Below the pieces are notes generated by a model, which ran no database searches, was not told the origin of the DNA, and saw only the letters and a program-made list of their open reading frames with translations. A program made the translations under genes and the position numbers. From NCBI GenBank assembly GCA_015295905.1, contig DVEB01000055.1, forward strand, positions 1 to 62,623: a stretch of DNA of 62,623 nucleotides, given 5' to 3'. Each line of letters opens with the position of its first letter. Within the stretch, counting starts at the first letter, position 1. Source of the DNA: Synechococcales cyanobacterium M55_K2018_004 (GTDB taxonomy: Bacteria; Cyanobacteriota; Cyanobacteriia; Elainellales; Elainellaceae). Of the stretch, positions 34,414 through 43,571 are shown piece by piece.

Positions 34414-37400
34414 ATGGCGACTCTGATTGGAACTTCAGGTGATGATTTTCTTGTTGGTACTTCCCTCGCAAACCTGATTCTGGGTGAAGCTGGAGATGAT
34501 GTTCTCCTGGGAGAGGGAGATAGCGACAGAATTGTTGGGGGTGCGGGCAACGACTTTATCAATGGTGGAGCAGGTAACGATGAAGTTGATGGCGACGATG
34601 GCGACGATACCCTCTTAGGGGGCGAGGGCAACGATATCCTGCGCGGCGGCTCAGGCAACGACTTCCTGGAGGGGGGGCTCGGCAATGATGTACTGGAAGG
34701 GGGCGATGGGGACGACTTTCTGTTTGGCGGGCCGGGACGCGACATCCTGACGGGCGGTTTTGGTAATGACAGCTTTGTTATTAGCAATGGCTCCGGTGGG
34801 CCACGACTTGGCAATGCGAATATCATCACCGACTACGTAGATGGGCAGGACAAGATCTTGCTGGCCAATGGTCTACGATTTGGTCAACTCAACATCTTTC
34901 AGGGCACTGGCGCTCAGGCCAGAAATACCATCATTCAAAACCGTCTGACGGGAGAGTTTCTGGCCATTTTGCAGGGAGTCAACCGTCGAGTCATTAACTC
35001 CGCCGATTTTGTGGCGCGCACTCTGCCTCGGCCTGACACTGCTCCCCCCCAACCCGGCAGACTGTTTATCCAAAACATCACCACTTCAGGCATTTCGGAA
35101 CAGGTCTTCAGTGTCCAATTTGCTGATGCAGTGCAGTTGAATAGCAGAAGTTTCCGTAGTGGCAATGTCGCTGTCACTGGGCCAAACGGGTTTCAGCAAC
35201 TGGCAGAACTAGTCAGTGTCGATCAACCCGGAAATGGTACATCGCGCACTGTAACCTACAGAATTATCGCTCCCAATGGCGACTGGAACGCAAATAATAA
35301 TGGTACCTATCAGGTCACGCTCCTGGCAGGGCAGATCTTTGATACCAGTGGCAATTTTGCCAGAACCGCTGCTTTGGGTAGCTTCACGGTCAATGTTCCA
35401 ATTCCCGTAGTGCCAGTTTCTATCTCTGTTTCATCCGATCAGGTGGTAGAAGACAGTGGCACCACCATGACCTTTACCTTTACCCGCGAGGAATACCTGC
35501 TTAACGCCCTTGCAGTCTCGTTTAACCTCAGCGGTTCTGCAACCGTCAACCGAGACTTTACGATCGCTGGGGCAACTTTCAATAATGGCGTGTGGACGGT
35601 GAACTTCGCCCCCAATGCAGCCACGGCAACCGTCCAAATCACTCCCCTCGCAGACAACCTACGGGAGGGGGATGAATCCATCATTGTCAGCCTGGTACCT
35701 GGTGCTGCCTATCGTCCTGGTTCCTCCGATATTGTTTCAGCAGTAATTCTGGACGATGAGAGCGACATCACCCTAACCGTCGAACCGGCCAGCGTGTTGG
35801 AGGACAGTACCGGCGCGATGGTTTATACGTTCACTCGCAGTGGCTTCGCGGAACGAAACATCACTGTCAACTTTGCCATTTCTGGCACGGCTAGTTTCGG
35901 CAGTGACTATACAGTGTCAGCCCCCACAGGCACCCTCTTCAGCTTTAATGGGACAACGGGCAGCATTAGTTTTGCGGCGGGGGAATCGAGCAAAACCCTC
36001 TTGATTAGCCCAATTGCGGACACCACCTTTGAAGACAATGAGACCGTAGCATTGCAACTCAGTGCTGGGGTAGGTTATGCGCCTGCAACAACGAGTCCCG
36101 TCGTTGGCACCATCCTAAACGATGAGGCGGCGATCGCCCTGTCCGTCTCCCCTGGCGAAGTAGCAGAAGACAGCGGCACTTCGCTGGTCTATACCTTCAC
36201 CCGCACCGGCTTCACAGGCAATCCCCTCGCGGTTCGATTTACCCTCAGTGGCACGGCCAGCCCAACAGACTACACGCTTAGTGGAGCCACTATCTCTGGT
36301 AATAGCGGCATCATCTCCTTCGGCCCCGGCGACACCACCGCCACCGTTATCGTGACGCCGAATGCCGATGCCGTCCTGGAGGACAACGAAAGCCTGACAC
36401 TCACCCTCGATGCCGGGACTGGCTATGTGTTGGGCAACCAGACCACGGCAACTGGAATAATTTTGAACGACGAAGGCAGTGTCAGCCTGACCGTCACGCC
36501 CGAAAGCGTCATCGAAAATAGTGGTACGTCCTTAGTTTATACCTTCACCCGCAGCGGCTTTATTGACCGGGCCATTACCGTCATCTTTGATGTGGGCGGC
36601 ACGGCTACTTTTGGTGGTGCTGGCAGCGACTACACTGTGACGCCTGGGCCTGGTACCACTGCAACCTTCGGGGTCAGTGGCGGAAGCGTCAGTTTTGCGG
36701 CAGGCGAAACTGTCAAGACCTTGCGCATTAGGCCCATCGGCGATATCAACCGCGAGAGTGATGAAACTGTCAGCCTGCAACTGCGCAGCAACAATGGCTA
36801 TGTTGTGACAACACCGGACCCAGTGATAGGGACGTTTATCGATGACGATGCTGCTGTTTCCCTTTCAGTCAATACTCCAGCGATTGAGGAAGACACAGGC
36901 ACGATTATCTATACCTTTACTCGTGCAGGCTTCCTGGGCAATGCGCTGACGGTTCGCTTTAGTGTCGGTGGGACAGCAACCCCTGGCAGCGACTATACGG
37001 CTTCTAGTGATGCTGCCAACTTAGACTTTGCCGCTGGTGCGATTACCTTTGCCCCCGGACAGGACACTGTCCGCCTCACCCTCACGCCCACTCGCGATAC
37101 CAACCTGATTGAGCAAGACGAAACGGTCTCGCTGCAATTGCTGCCTAGCACAACCTACGAAGTCAGCACCACTGGTGCTGTGACCTCAACTATCCTGAAC
37201 GACGACGGCATCGTCCGAAATACGGCAGACAGTGGGGCGGGCTCTTTGCGTGAGGCCATTTTTGCTGCCCTCAATCCGCTCTCCACCAGTTCTGTGATCA
37301 CCTTCGCCCCTACTGTCTCCGGGACGATCAACCTGTCTTCAGCCCTGCCCGTTCTGAGTCGCAATGTCACGATCATTGGGCCGGGGTCTGCTGTGTTGGA

Positions 37401-37995
37401 GGTGCGCCGCAGTTCTGGCGAGAACTTCCGTATCTTCCAGGTCAGCCGTAATGCAACGGTATCCCTTCAGGGACTGGCGATCGCCAACGGCAATGCCAGC
37501 CTAGGTGGAGGCATCTTAAATGAAGGTACGCTAACCCTAACAGATACCTTAATTACCGGAAACACTGCCACCATCGGTGGCGGCATTCACAACACGGGTG
37601 ACCTGTTGCTCAGCAATGGCAACGACATTGTGAACAATACAGCAACTCTTCAGGGTGGTGGTATCTATAACAACGGCACCCTCAACATTGCGGCTCAGGA
37701 TAATACTCTGGCAAACATCAACGTAATTGCTGGTAACTCCGCTATCAACTTTACGGGGGGTGGTATTTATAATGACCGGACAGCAACCATCATCAACGCT
37801 AGCTTCTCGAACAACCGAGCCAGCCTCGATGTCAGAAATAGTAGCGGTGCAATCTACAACGCGGCGTCTGCTAGTCAACTTCAGGTCGGCAATAGTTTCT
37901 TTAACCGGGGAACGCTCAACTCTCCCAACATAATTGGTGGCCCTAACGGGATTGGGGCGATCGCCTATACTGACCTAGGCGGCAATGAGTTCTAA
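34414..37995 (+). CDS. RTX/Calx-beta repeat protein with C-terminal beta-helix
   Basis: A 1193-residue extracellular-type protein. Residues about 5-120 are RTX nonapeptides (GGxGxDxxx, for example GGAGNDFINGGAGNDEVDG), which bind calcium. Residues 120-215 are an RTX-associated beta domain (IITDYVDGQDKILL). Residues 215-330 are an Ig-like SwmB-type domain. From about 335 to 930 there are five Calx-beta domains, each opening like VSPGEVAEDSGTSLVYTFTR and closing with ILNDE. The last 260 residues are a right-handed beta-helix of polymorphic-outer-membrane-protein type (GGGIYNNGTL). No Sec signal is present, so type I export is likely. Adhesin or surface protein is an inference. Confidence 0.88.
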   Translation: MATLIGTSGDDFLVGTSLANLILGEAGDDVLLGEGDSDRIVGGAGNDFINGGAGNDEVDGDDGDDTLLGGEGNDILRGGSGNDFLEGGLGNDVLEGGDGDDFLFGGPGRDILTGGFGNDSFVISNGSGGPRLGNANIITDYVDGQDKILLANGLRFGQLNIFQGTGAQARNTIIQNRLTGEFLAILQGVNRRVINSADFVARTLPRPDTAPPQPGRLFIQNITTSGISEQVFSVQFADAVQLNSRSFRSGNVAVTGPNGFQQLAELVSVDQPGNGTSRTVTYRIIAPNGDWNANNNGTYQVTLLAGQIFDTSGNFARTAALGSFTVNVPIPVVPVSISVSSDQVVEDSGTTMTFTFTREEYLLNALAVSFNLSGSATVNRDFTIAGATFNNGVWTVNFAPNAATATVQITPLADNLREGDESIIVSLVPGAAYRPGSSDIVSAVILDDESDITLTVEPASVLEDSTGAMVYTFTRSGFAERNITVNFAISGTASFGSDYTVSAPTGTLFSFNGTTGSISFAAGESSKTLLISPIADTTFEDNETVALQLSAGVGYAPATTSPVVGTILNDEAAIALSVSPGEVAEDSGTSLVYTFTRTGFTGNPLAVRFTLSGTASPTDYTLSGATISGNSGIISFGPGDTTATVIVTPNADAVLEDNESLTLTLDAGTGYVLGNQTTATGIILNDEGSVSLTVTPESVIENSGTSLVYTFTRSGFIDRAITVIFDVGGTATFGGAGSDYTVTPGPGTTATFGVSGGSVSFAAGETVKTLRIRPIGDINRESDETVSLQLRSNNGYVVTTPDPVIGTFIDDDAAVSLSVNTPAIEEDTGTIIYTFTRAGFLGNALTVRFSVGGTATPGSDYTASSDAANLDFAAGAITFAPGQDTVRLTLTPTRDTNLIEQDETVSLQLLPSTTYEVSTTGAVTSTILNDDGIVRNTADSGAGSLREAIFAALNPLSTSSVITFAPTVSGTINLSSALPVLSRNVTIIGPGSAVLEVRRSSGENFRIFQVSRNATVSLQGLAIANGNASLGGGILNEGTLTLTDTLITGNTATIGGGIHNTGDLLLSNGNDIVNNTATLQGGGIYNNGTLNIAAQDNTLANINVIAGNSAINFTGGGIYNDRTATIINASFSNNRASLDVRNSSGAIYNAASASQLQVGNSFFNRGTLNSPNIIGGPNGIGAIAYTDLGGNEF

Positions 37996-38038
37996 TCACG
38001 CTTTGCAAATTGCTTAGTATGGCGCTACGCGCTATGTG

Positions 38039-38077
38039 GATGGGGGGCAAGGGTGTATTATCTCCTTGCCCCCCATC
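38039..38077 (+). terminator. Hairpin after the RTX gene
   Basis: GATGGGGGGCAAGG (38039-38052) pairs with CCTTGCCCCCCATC (38064-38077). It lies 43 bases after the stop and has no T-run. A short family B phrase (TATGGCGCTACGCGCT) precedes it at 38018. Confidence 0.65.
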
Positions 38078-38239
38078 TGTCGCTCTCGCTTTTGGCATGG
38101 TGTAACTGTCGCTTAACCCTGTCGCTTCACCGCAGTGTAGTGTGCCATGCAGCGCACCACTGTCTTTGCCAGTCAAGGTACTCTTTGCCAGCCAATACAC
38201 TCCTCCTGATGATTCTGCCTGATGATCCTGGTAGCTGAG

Positions 38240-38284
38240 GATAGTTGAGAGGGAGCAGGCACTGCCCACTCCCTCTCAACTATC
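38240..38284. terminator. 16-bp hairpin between convergent genes
   Basis: GATAGTTGAGAGGGAG pairs perfectly with CTCCCTCTCAACTATC. It lies 24 bases beyond the stop of ndhD1 on the minus strand and can act in both directions. Confidence 0.65.
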
Positions 38285-38308
38285 AGATGGAAAATCAACC
38301 TGACGCAA

Positions 38309-39907
38309 CTACTCAACTAGACCAGCCTGCGCCTCTACACCCAAAACAGTAGGGGCAAAAAGCTGAGGCGAGAACTCAAAGGGATGGTCTGCTACAGTTG
38401 GCAAGGCATGACGTACCTGAGCCGCCACTTGGACTGTCTTGACATCGTAGGTCTGAGTTGCCAGCTTAGGGTAGACCCCGATTGCAATGATGGGCACCAG
38501 CAGGCAGAGAGCAATGAACGCTTCGCGGGGCTTTGCATCCGTCAGGTTAAGGTTAGCCAGATCGGGATTCTTCAAACCGTAGAAGACTTCGCGCAACATT
38601 GACAACAGATAGATTGGTGTCAAGATCACACCAACGGCAGCGAGAATCACCACAACAGTTTTGAACGAGGTGCTGTAGGCATCGCTGCTAGTCAATCCCA
38701 GAAAAACAGTGAGTTCACTAACAAATCCACTCATTCCCGGTAGAGCCAGCGAAGCCATGGAGGCCGCGGTGAACAGAGCAAATACTGTCGGCATTTGCTG
38801 ACCCATGCCTCCCAACTTATCCATCATCAGGGTGTGTGTGCGTTCATAGGTAACCCCCGATAGGAAAAACAACGCTGCAGCGATCAGACCGTGGGACACC
38901 ATTTGCAGCATGGCACCGCTCATGCCCAGTGTTGTAAAGGAAGCCAAGCCCAACAACACAAAACCCATGTGAGCAACCGAAGAATAAGCCATACGGCGCT
39001 TTAGGTTGGTTTGACCAAAGGCTGTCAGTGAGGCGTAAATGATATTGACAACACCCAGGACTGCCAAGGCTGGCGCAAAGGAGGTATGTGCTTCCGGGAA
39101 TAGCTCGATATTGAAACGGATCAATCCATACCCGGCCATTTTCAGCAGCACACCGGCCAGAATCATGGAGACGGGAGCCGGAGCTTCACTGTGGGCATCG
39201 GGCAACCAAGTGTGTAGCGGGAAAATGGGCAGCTTCACCCCGAAAGCAATCAGCAGTGCTGTATACATCAGCAACTGGAAGCCAAAAGAGTAGTCTTTCA
39301 GACCCAGTTCCGTGATGTTGAAGGTGACCGTATCGCCGTAGAAGGCCATTGCCAAGGCTGCCACCAGAATGAAGATGGAAGCAGCAGCAGTATAAAGAAT
39401 AAACTTCGTAGCAGCGTAGAGACGCTTTTGTCCACCCCAGTTGGCGATCAGAAGATAGACTGGCACCAACTCCAACTCCCACATGAGGAAGAAGAGGAGC
39501 ATATCCTGCGCCGCGAATACTCCAATCTGGGCACTATACATCACCAGCATGAGGGCATAGAAGAGGCGCGGCTTGTTGGTGACCTTCCAGGAGGCCAAAA
39601 TTGCCAAGGTCGTGATCAGTCCAGATAGGATGATCAGAGGCAAAGAGAGGCCATCAACGGCCAATGACCAGTTGAGGCCAATCTGAGGAATCCACGAAAA
39701 ACTTTCCACCAGTTGAAAACCGGGATTCTGGAAATCGTAGAACTCTGAGAAGATGTAGAGGATTGCAGCGAACTCTGTCAGGGCAACTCCCAAGGTGTAC
39801 CAGCGGACTGTTTTGCCAGACTTATCGGGCAATACCGGGAGTGGTAGTGCCGCAATCAGGGGAAAAAGAATCAGGGCAGTGAGCCAAGGAAATTGCATGC
39901 TAATCAT
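38309..39907 (-). CDS. ndhD1: NAD(P)H-quinone oxidoreductase subunit 4 (NdhD1-type)
   Basis: A proton-pumping, antiporter-like subunit of the NDH-1 complex in the thylakoid membrane, about 532 residues with 14 membrane helices. Typical segments are [18 protein letters not shown] (with the essential Glu), [43 protein letters not shown] (with the key Lys and His) and [16 protein letters not shown]. The sequence resembles NdhD1/2 of the respiratory and cyclic complex rather than the CO2-uptake NdhD3/4. ATG 39907 fits the usual N-terminus; a start at 39943 would add 12 residues. It is not next to ndhF or other ndh genes. Confidence 0.92.
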   Translation of the reverse strand: MISMQFPWLTALILFPLIAALPLPVLPDKSGKTVRWYTLGVALTEFAAILYIFSEFYDFQNPGFQLVESFSWIPQIGLNWSLAVDGLSLPLIILSGLITTLAILASWKVTNKPRLFYALMLVMYSAQIGVFAAQDMLLFFLMWELELVPVYLLIANWGGQKRLYAATKFILYTAAASIFILVAALAMAFYGDTVTFNITELGLKDYSFGFQLLMYTALLIAFGVKLPIFPLHTWLPDAHSEAPAPVSMILAGVLLKMAGYGLIRFNIELFPEAHTSFAPALAVLGVVNIIYASLTAFGQTNLKRRMAYSSVAHMGFVLLGLASFTTLGMSGAMLQMVSHGLIAAALFFLSGVTYERTHTLMMDKLGGMGQQMPTVFALFTAASMASLALPGMSGFVSELTVFLGLTSSDAYSTSFKTVVVILAAVGVILTPIYLLSMLREVFYGLKNPDLANLNLTDAKPREAFIALCLLVPIIAIGVYPKLATQTYDVKTVQVAAQVRHALPTVADHPFEFSPQLFAPTVLGVEAQAGLVE

Positions 39908-40520
39908 GTGAGAGCCTACCCAAAGATGCTGTGAGAAGGGCATTGACAGGTCGTTCAGTTGTTGCAGCGAGACCCTGCTCAGTCTGTTAAGAAGCGCACC
40001 GTAACCAGTGGGGAGGCCAAAATGCTAGACGCTCAACTACAGCAGATGGAAAAAGGAAGTAGTCCAGAGACCAGAGAGCGTGTGATGCAGAGTCGCCCCC
40101 ATAGACCTATTCTTGACAGACCAAGCGAAACTAATGAACCAACAAACCAGATGAACGTGTAGGGATAACTAAGGATTAGTACCTACTACAGCATAACTCC
40201 GATTGTTAAGTTTGGTAAACCTCCGCGAGAAAAATTATGACTTTTTTTGAACTAATTATTCCCACAGGTTGACTCAGAGCCATTACGGAATCTAGGGAAA
40301 GAGGCTTATCCAGGTGATTTTTTCCGGTTGAGCCTTTACTCTGTCTCTGAGGTCTTAATTCCGCAAGGGTTGTGGGTCTCAAGTCGGGCGATCGCCCTAC
40401 CAGACCAGCCCTTACGAATCAGGCCACACTAAAGTAAATTGTAAAAAATTCTTAATATTTACCCTCTTGTGTATAAGTGACTGCTCACCGTTATCACGAC
40501 GGCCTTGCTGAATCTAAATG
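39908..40520. other. Gene-free stretch
   Basis: Upstream region of ndhD1. A short frame at 40022-40162 starts [20 protein letters not shown], but it has no ribosome site and no family resemblance, so I do not call it. Otherwise nothing is seen. Confidence 0.4.
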
Positions 40521-40643
40521 ACCTGAATGCCAGATAAGCTAAACCCCTTGCTGTTCCGTGCGCGTCGCGCACGGAACAGCAAGGGGTTTAGGGCATCGCG
40601 TGCGACGCGGCGCCCCAAAACCCTCTTAACCCAAACTGATGTT
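40521..40643. repeat. Family A element
   Basis: It carries the perfect second hairpin (CCCCTTGCTGTTCCGTGCGC with its complement) and a diverged first hairpin. The ends read ACCTGAATGCCAGATAAGCT and TTAACCCAAACTGATGTT. The right end sits four bases from the stop of the convergent cnfR-like gene. Confidence 0.85.
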
Positions 40644-40647
40644 AAGA

Positions 40648-42282
40648 CTAGCCAAGCCCAAGAATGCGGCTGAGGAGAAGCTGATCTTCCTGTTTGGCCT
40701 GAAAGCGCCCGTTTTCCACATCGCGAATCCAACTCTGACTTTTACCAGTACGCGCTGCTAGTTCACGCTGGCTAATGCCTTGACGTTTGCGAGCATTCAT
40801 GATCTGTTCGCCTGTGAGGAAGACCTGGGGCTGGGACACCTCTGGCTTGACGGGCTGAGAGGTCATTGAACGGCGTTGCCGCTGGCGAGACGTCTGCCGC
40901 TTCTGCTTAAGCGCAATAATGGGTTGTTCCCAGTCACGCGGCAGAGAAAACCCAGAAATGCGGGCGTTCATTAGCAGGTTCCACTTCCCGCGTGGGCCAG
41001 CATCAGTCAAACGATTGGCCTGACTACCATCCTTTGTCCAGAACTCTAGAGCGGCCTCAGCATCATCGGGCAGATCTGCCAGTTTCGCCCACAGGGGTTG
41101 AATTTCAGGGGGATAGGTTGTGGGGTCAAACTGGGGTTGGATGCCGTAGTGGGCCATCACCTCCAGATCGCTCTCAAAGGTACGGATCAGGCGTTTGCGC
41201 TCCTCCCGGTGGACGGCAGCATGGGTAATTTTCTCCTCCCCATAGGCGATCCGCATCAGCGTTGGCACCATAACTCGTTGTTCCTTGCCGATGCGCACCT
41301 TAAACAGTAACCACAACATCATCCGGGCCGCTCCCTCGTGCTGTTGCCATAAGCTCATAACAGCTCCGAGCAGCGACTTGGGTAGAATGCCGTACTGATA
41401 AAAGGCCGTTCGCTCTCTACACCCCTCGCGATTGAGAAAGTATTGCGTCCAAACACCGGGACGAATACGGAAGGTTAGACCGACGAGGTGTTTGCAGCCT
41501 TGATCGTCCTCCTGGAAGTGATGTTGTATGTCGAGCAAATGCCAGAGGCGACTATGTTCTGCGGCAAAGCTCTTGACTCGCCCCTGGGCTGGACAGTGGA
41601 TTGTCAGCTTTAACAGACAGGGTTGTTGAGCGATTTCCTTGATGAGGGAGAGTTTGGTCGGTTTGCTGAGATCCTTACGCTTGTCGAGTCCTAGGTATTC
41701 TTCAATTTGGCGATCGGTGATAACAAATTCCTGTTCCCAAGGGCGATCGAGCGCTGTGGCGTAGGCCGCGTAGATCAGGTGCATACAGGCCGACCGGATA
41801 TCCATCATGCCGAGGGTTGCCAGCGCTCTGGAACCCTTGAGGGCAGGCGGGGGGGGGTCATCCACACTGTCTGTGAGTTTAAGGGTCAGAGTGCAGTGTT
41901 GGTTGAAGGTGCGACGATAGGAGAGTGCTCCCGTTTCTTCTTCCTCTTGCCACAGCAGCGATCGCCGTTGTGCCAGTAGGTTACAGGCTTCCCACATCAC
42001 AATGGACGAGGCGAAGGGATGGCTACGACCATTGGGAAACAAATCTTGACTGGTGGGCGGATATTGAGTGATGCGAGTGCGCCCCTTTTTGGCCTGGATG
42101 GGCGCAGGAACACTGATGGGACAGCGCACAACACACTGAGGTTCATCTGCATGGCCTTCGCACTGGTTACACAACTCTTGGTTGATGGAGTATTGGCCTT
42201 TGACGATCTCAATCGCTCCGGTGGGGCATTCGGGGCGACAAGTGTCACAGCGGATACAGTCTGTGGAGATTTTGTACGACAT
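40648..42282 (-). CDS. cnfR: CnfR/PatB-type ferredoxin-HTH transcriptional regulator
   Basis: A 544-residue protein with two [4Fe-4S] clusters at its N-terminus (Cys 9, 12, 15, 19 and 38, 41, 50, 54) and an XRE-type helix-turn-helix at the C-terminus (NARKRQGISQRELAARTGKS plus SWIRDVENGR). The long middle part has no motif I know. This architecture is that of CnfR of Leptolyngbya boryana, an oxygen-sensitive activator of nif genes, and PatB of Anabaena. No nif gene lies in the window. ATG 42282 is preferred: AAAGGAA lies about ten bases upstream and the first cluster follows immediately, whereas the longer frame adds 32 residues. Confidence 0.85.
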   Translation of the reverse strand: MSYKISTDCIRCDTCRPECPTGAIEIVKGQYSINQELCNQCEGHADEPQCVVRCPISVPAPIQAKKGRTRITQYPPTSQDLFPNGRSHPFASSIVMWEACNLLAQRRSLLWQEEEETGALSYRRTFNQHCTLTLKLTDSVDDPPPPALKGSRALATLGMMDIRSACMHLIYAAYATALDRPWEQEFVITDRQIEEYLGLDKRKDLSKPTKLSLIKEIAQQPCLLKLTIHCPAQGRVKSFAAEHSRLWHLLDIQHHFQEDDQGCKHLVGLTFRIRPGVWTQYFLNREGCRERTAFYQYGILPKSLLGAVMSLWQQHEGAARMMLWLLFKVRIGKEQRVMVPTLMRIAYGEEKITHAAVHREERKRLIRTFESDLEVMAHYGIQPQFDPTTYPPEIQPLWAKLADLPDDAEAALEFWTKDGSQANRLTDAGPRGKWNLLMNARISGFSLPRDWEQPIIALKQKRQTSRQRQRRSMTSQPVKPEVSQPQVFLTGEQIMNARKRQGISQRELAARTGKSQSWIRDVENGRFQAKQEDQLLLSRILGLG

Positions 42283-42988
42283 TGCACCGGGAATTCCTTT
42301 CGTGCAGAGGGCAGTTGAGTGGTGGACAAGATCCCCAAGTCGGATGAATACGTGGAGAAATAAGTTATCTCCAATCAATTTGGATTTGGATATAGAGGCG
42401 CCTCTTAAACCCGGTTGTTATGGTGCGATCGCTCGTGATAGTTGCATTATCCCTAGACGTTGAACCACTGCAAGCCTTCAGCAAGGGCAAGCCCTATCGG
42501 AAAAGGAGCCAGTGCAGACTGTCAACAGTAGAGGTCATCATGCCTTCATTGAGACTGAAAACAAAAATATATAACATTACAGAAGAGGCATCAGTGACTC
42601 GCAGGTGAATCAACCAACGGTTCCTTCACAGCACGGATACTGTAACCAGGCGTGAGGACTGTGTGATCATCGGAGAACCATGTACTCTTCCAGACGGTAA
42701 AACACTTGAGTGAGTGTGGGGAAGACAATCAATCAGAGAACACATTGAAAAATAAGGACAGCCTAAAAACAGAACCGCCTGAAAATAAAGGCGAGTCTGA
42801 TAAAGACGATGAATCCAAAATATAAATTGAGTTATTTCTATCATTTTTCAAGTGAGACACGCTTTCTGTTCAGTCTGAGCGATTACAGATTATTTTAATA
42901 TTTTTTTAATTTTTCCTTACCATAGCCCCTATTGTGGCCATCGCTCCCACAAGACTATCGCTCCCTCAGCAGGGCAACCTCCAAAGCT
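42283..42988. other. Gene-free stretch
   Basis: About 700 bases. The first part should carry the cnfR promoter on the minus strand. A Lys/Glu-rich frame at about 42745-42825 (KTEPPENKGESDKDDESK) has no credible start codon and no ribosome site. The last 150 bases are very AT-rich. Confidence 0.4.
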
Positions 42989-42995
42989 CTGACAT

Positions 42996-43119
42996 AACGT
43001 CAGTTCGGGTTAAGCGGGTTTTGGGGCACCGCGCCGGGCGCGGTGCCCCAAAACCCTTTCTGTTCCGTGCGCGTCGCGCACGGAACAGAAAGGGTTTCAA
43101 CTTATCCCGAATTCACGTT
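42996..43119. repeat. Family A element, most perfect copy, with target duplication
   Basis: This 124-bp copy has termini AACGTCAGTTCGGGTTAAG and the mirrored CTTATCCCGAATTCACGTT, a first hairpin (GGGTTTTGGGGCACCGCGCC with its complement) and a second (CCCTTTCTGTTCCGTGCGCG with its complement). CTGACAT at 42989-42995 is repeated at 43120-43126. I use it as the reference for the family. Confidence 0.93.
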
Positions 43120-43126
43120 CTGACAT

Positions 43127-43486
43127 AGGAGTAGACAAAACGCTCATACTTTGTAGCACGCACTACTCATCTGCTTTATTTATGGGTTGCAAGGTGAAGT
43201 AAATCAAAAGATTTATGGGTCATTTGAAATCGGGTGGTAGACATAGAAGAAGTATGTCGAAAGTGTTACCCCAAAAATCCCGGTAAATAGGGAGATTAGC
43301 AAATACGTATACATACTTCCTTCATGCGAATCGACTTTTGTGTTGAGGCCGATGGGTGTGGTGCTAGGCACTGCACCTTGTGGGCCAAGTCATTCCACTC
43401 TGGTGCAGGAGCATACGAGTCGTAACAGCCCCGTTGTTTTGCACTCACTGGAACCGCTCTCGTTCCCTCTCCGAAGCCAGTCCCTG
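43127..43486. other. Upstream region of the cta operon
   Basis: AT-rich at first, with no supported gene. It should hold the operon promoter. Confidence 0.4.
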
Positions 43487-43541
43487 TTGCAATCTCCTTC
43501 AATTGCAGTTGCTTGCAAATTGTTGCAGTTCATTTGTTGCA
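43487..43541 (+). promoter_or_regulatory. Five TTGCA motifs upstream of ctaC
   Basis: TTGCA occurs at 43487, 43503, 43513, 43523 and 43537, with spacings of 16, 10, 10 and 14 bases. The cluster ends 30 bases before the ctaC start. Near-helical spacing suggests a protein-binding array, but the binding factor is not known. Confidence 0.35.
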
Positions 43542-43571
43542 GCTTACCTCCCAATTCCCTGAGAAGCACTC

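Noticed and set aside
40022-40162. Short frame upstream of ndhD1
   Set aside because: No ribosome binding site and no recognisable pattern.
42420-42608. Short frame upstream of cnfR
   Set aside because: Composition is not protein-like, and it lies in the probable promoter region.
42996-43119. Family A as a REP/RAYT-type element
   Set aside because: REP sequences moved by RAYT proteins lack inverted termini of this kind and target duplications. The flanking 6-8 bp repeats favour a DDE-transposase MITE instead.
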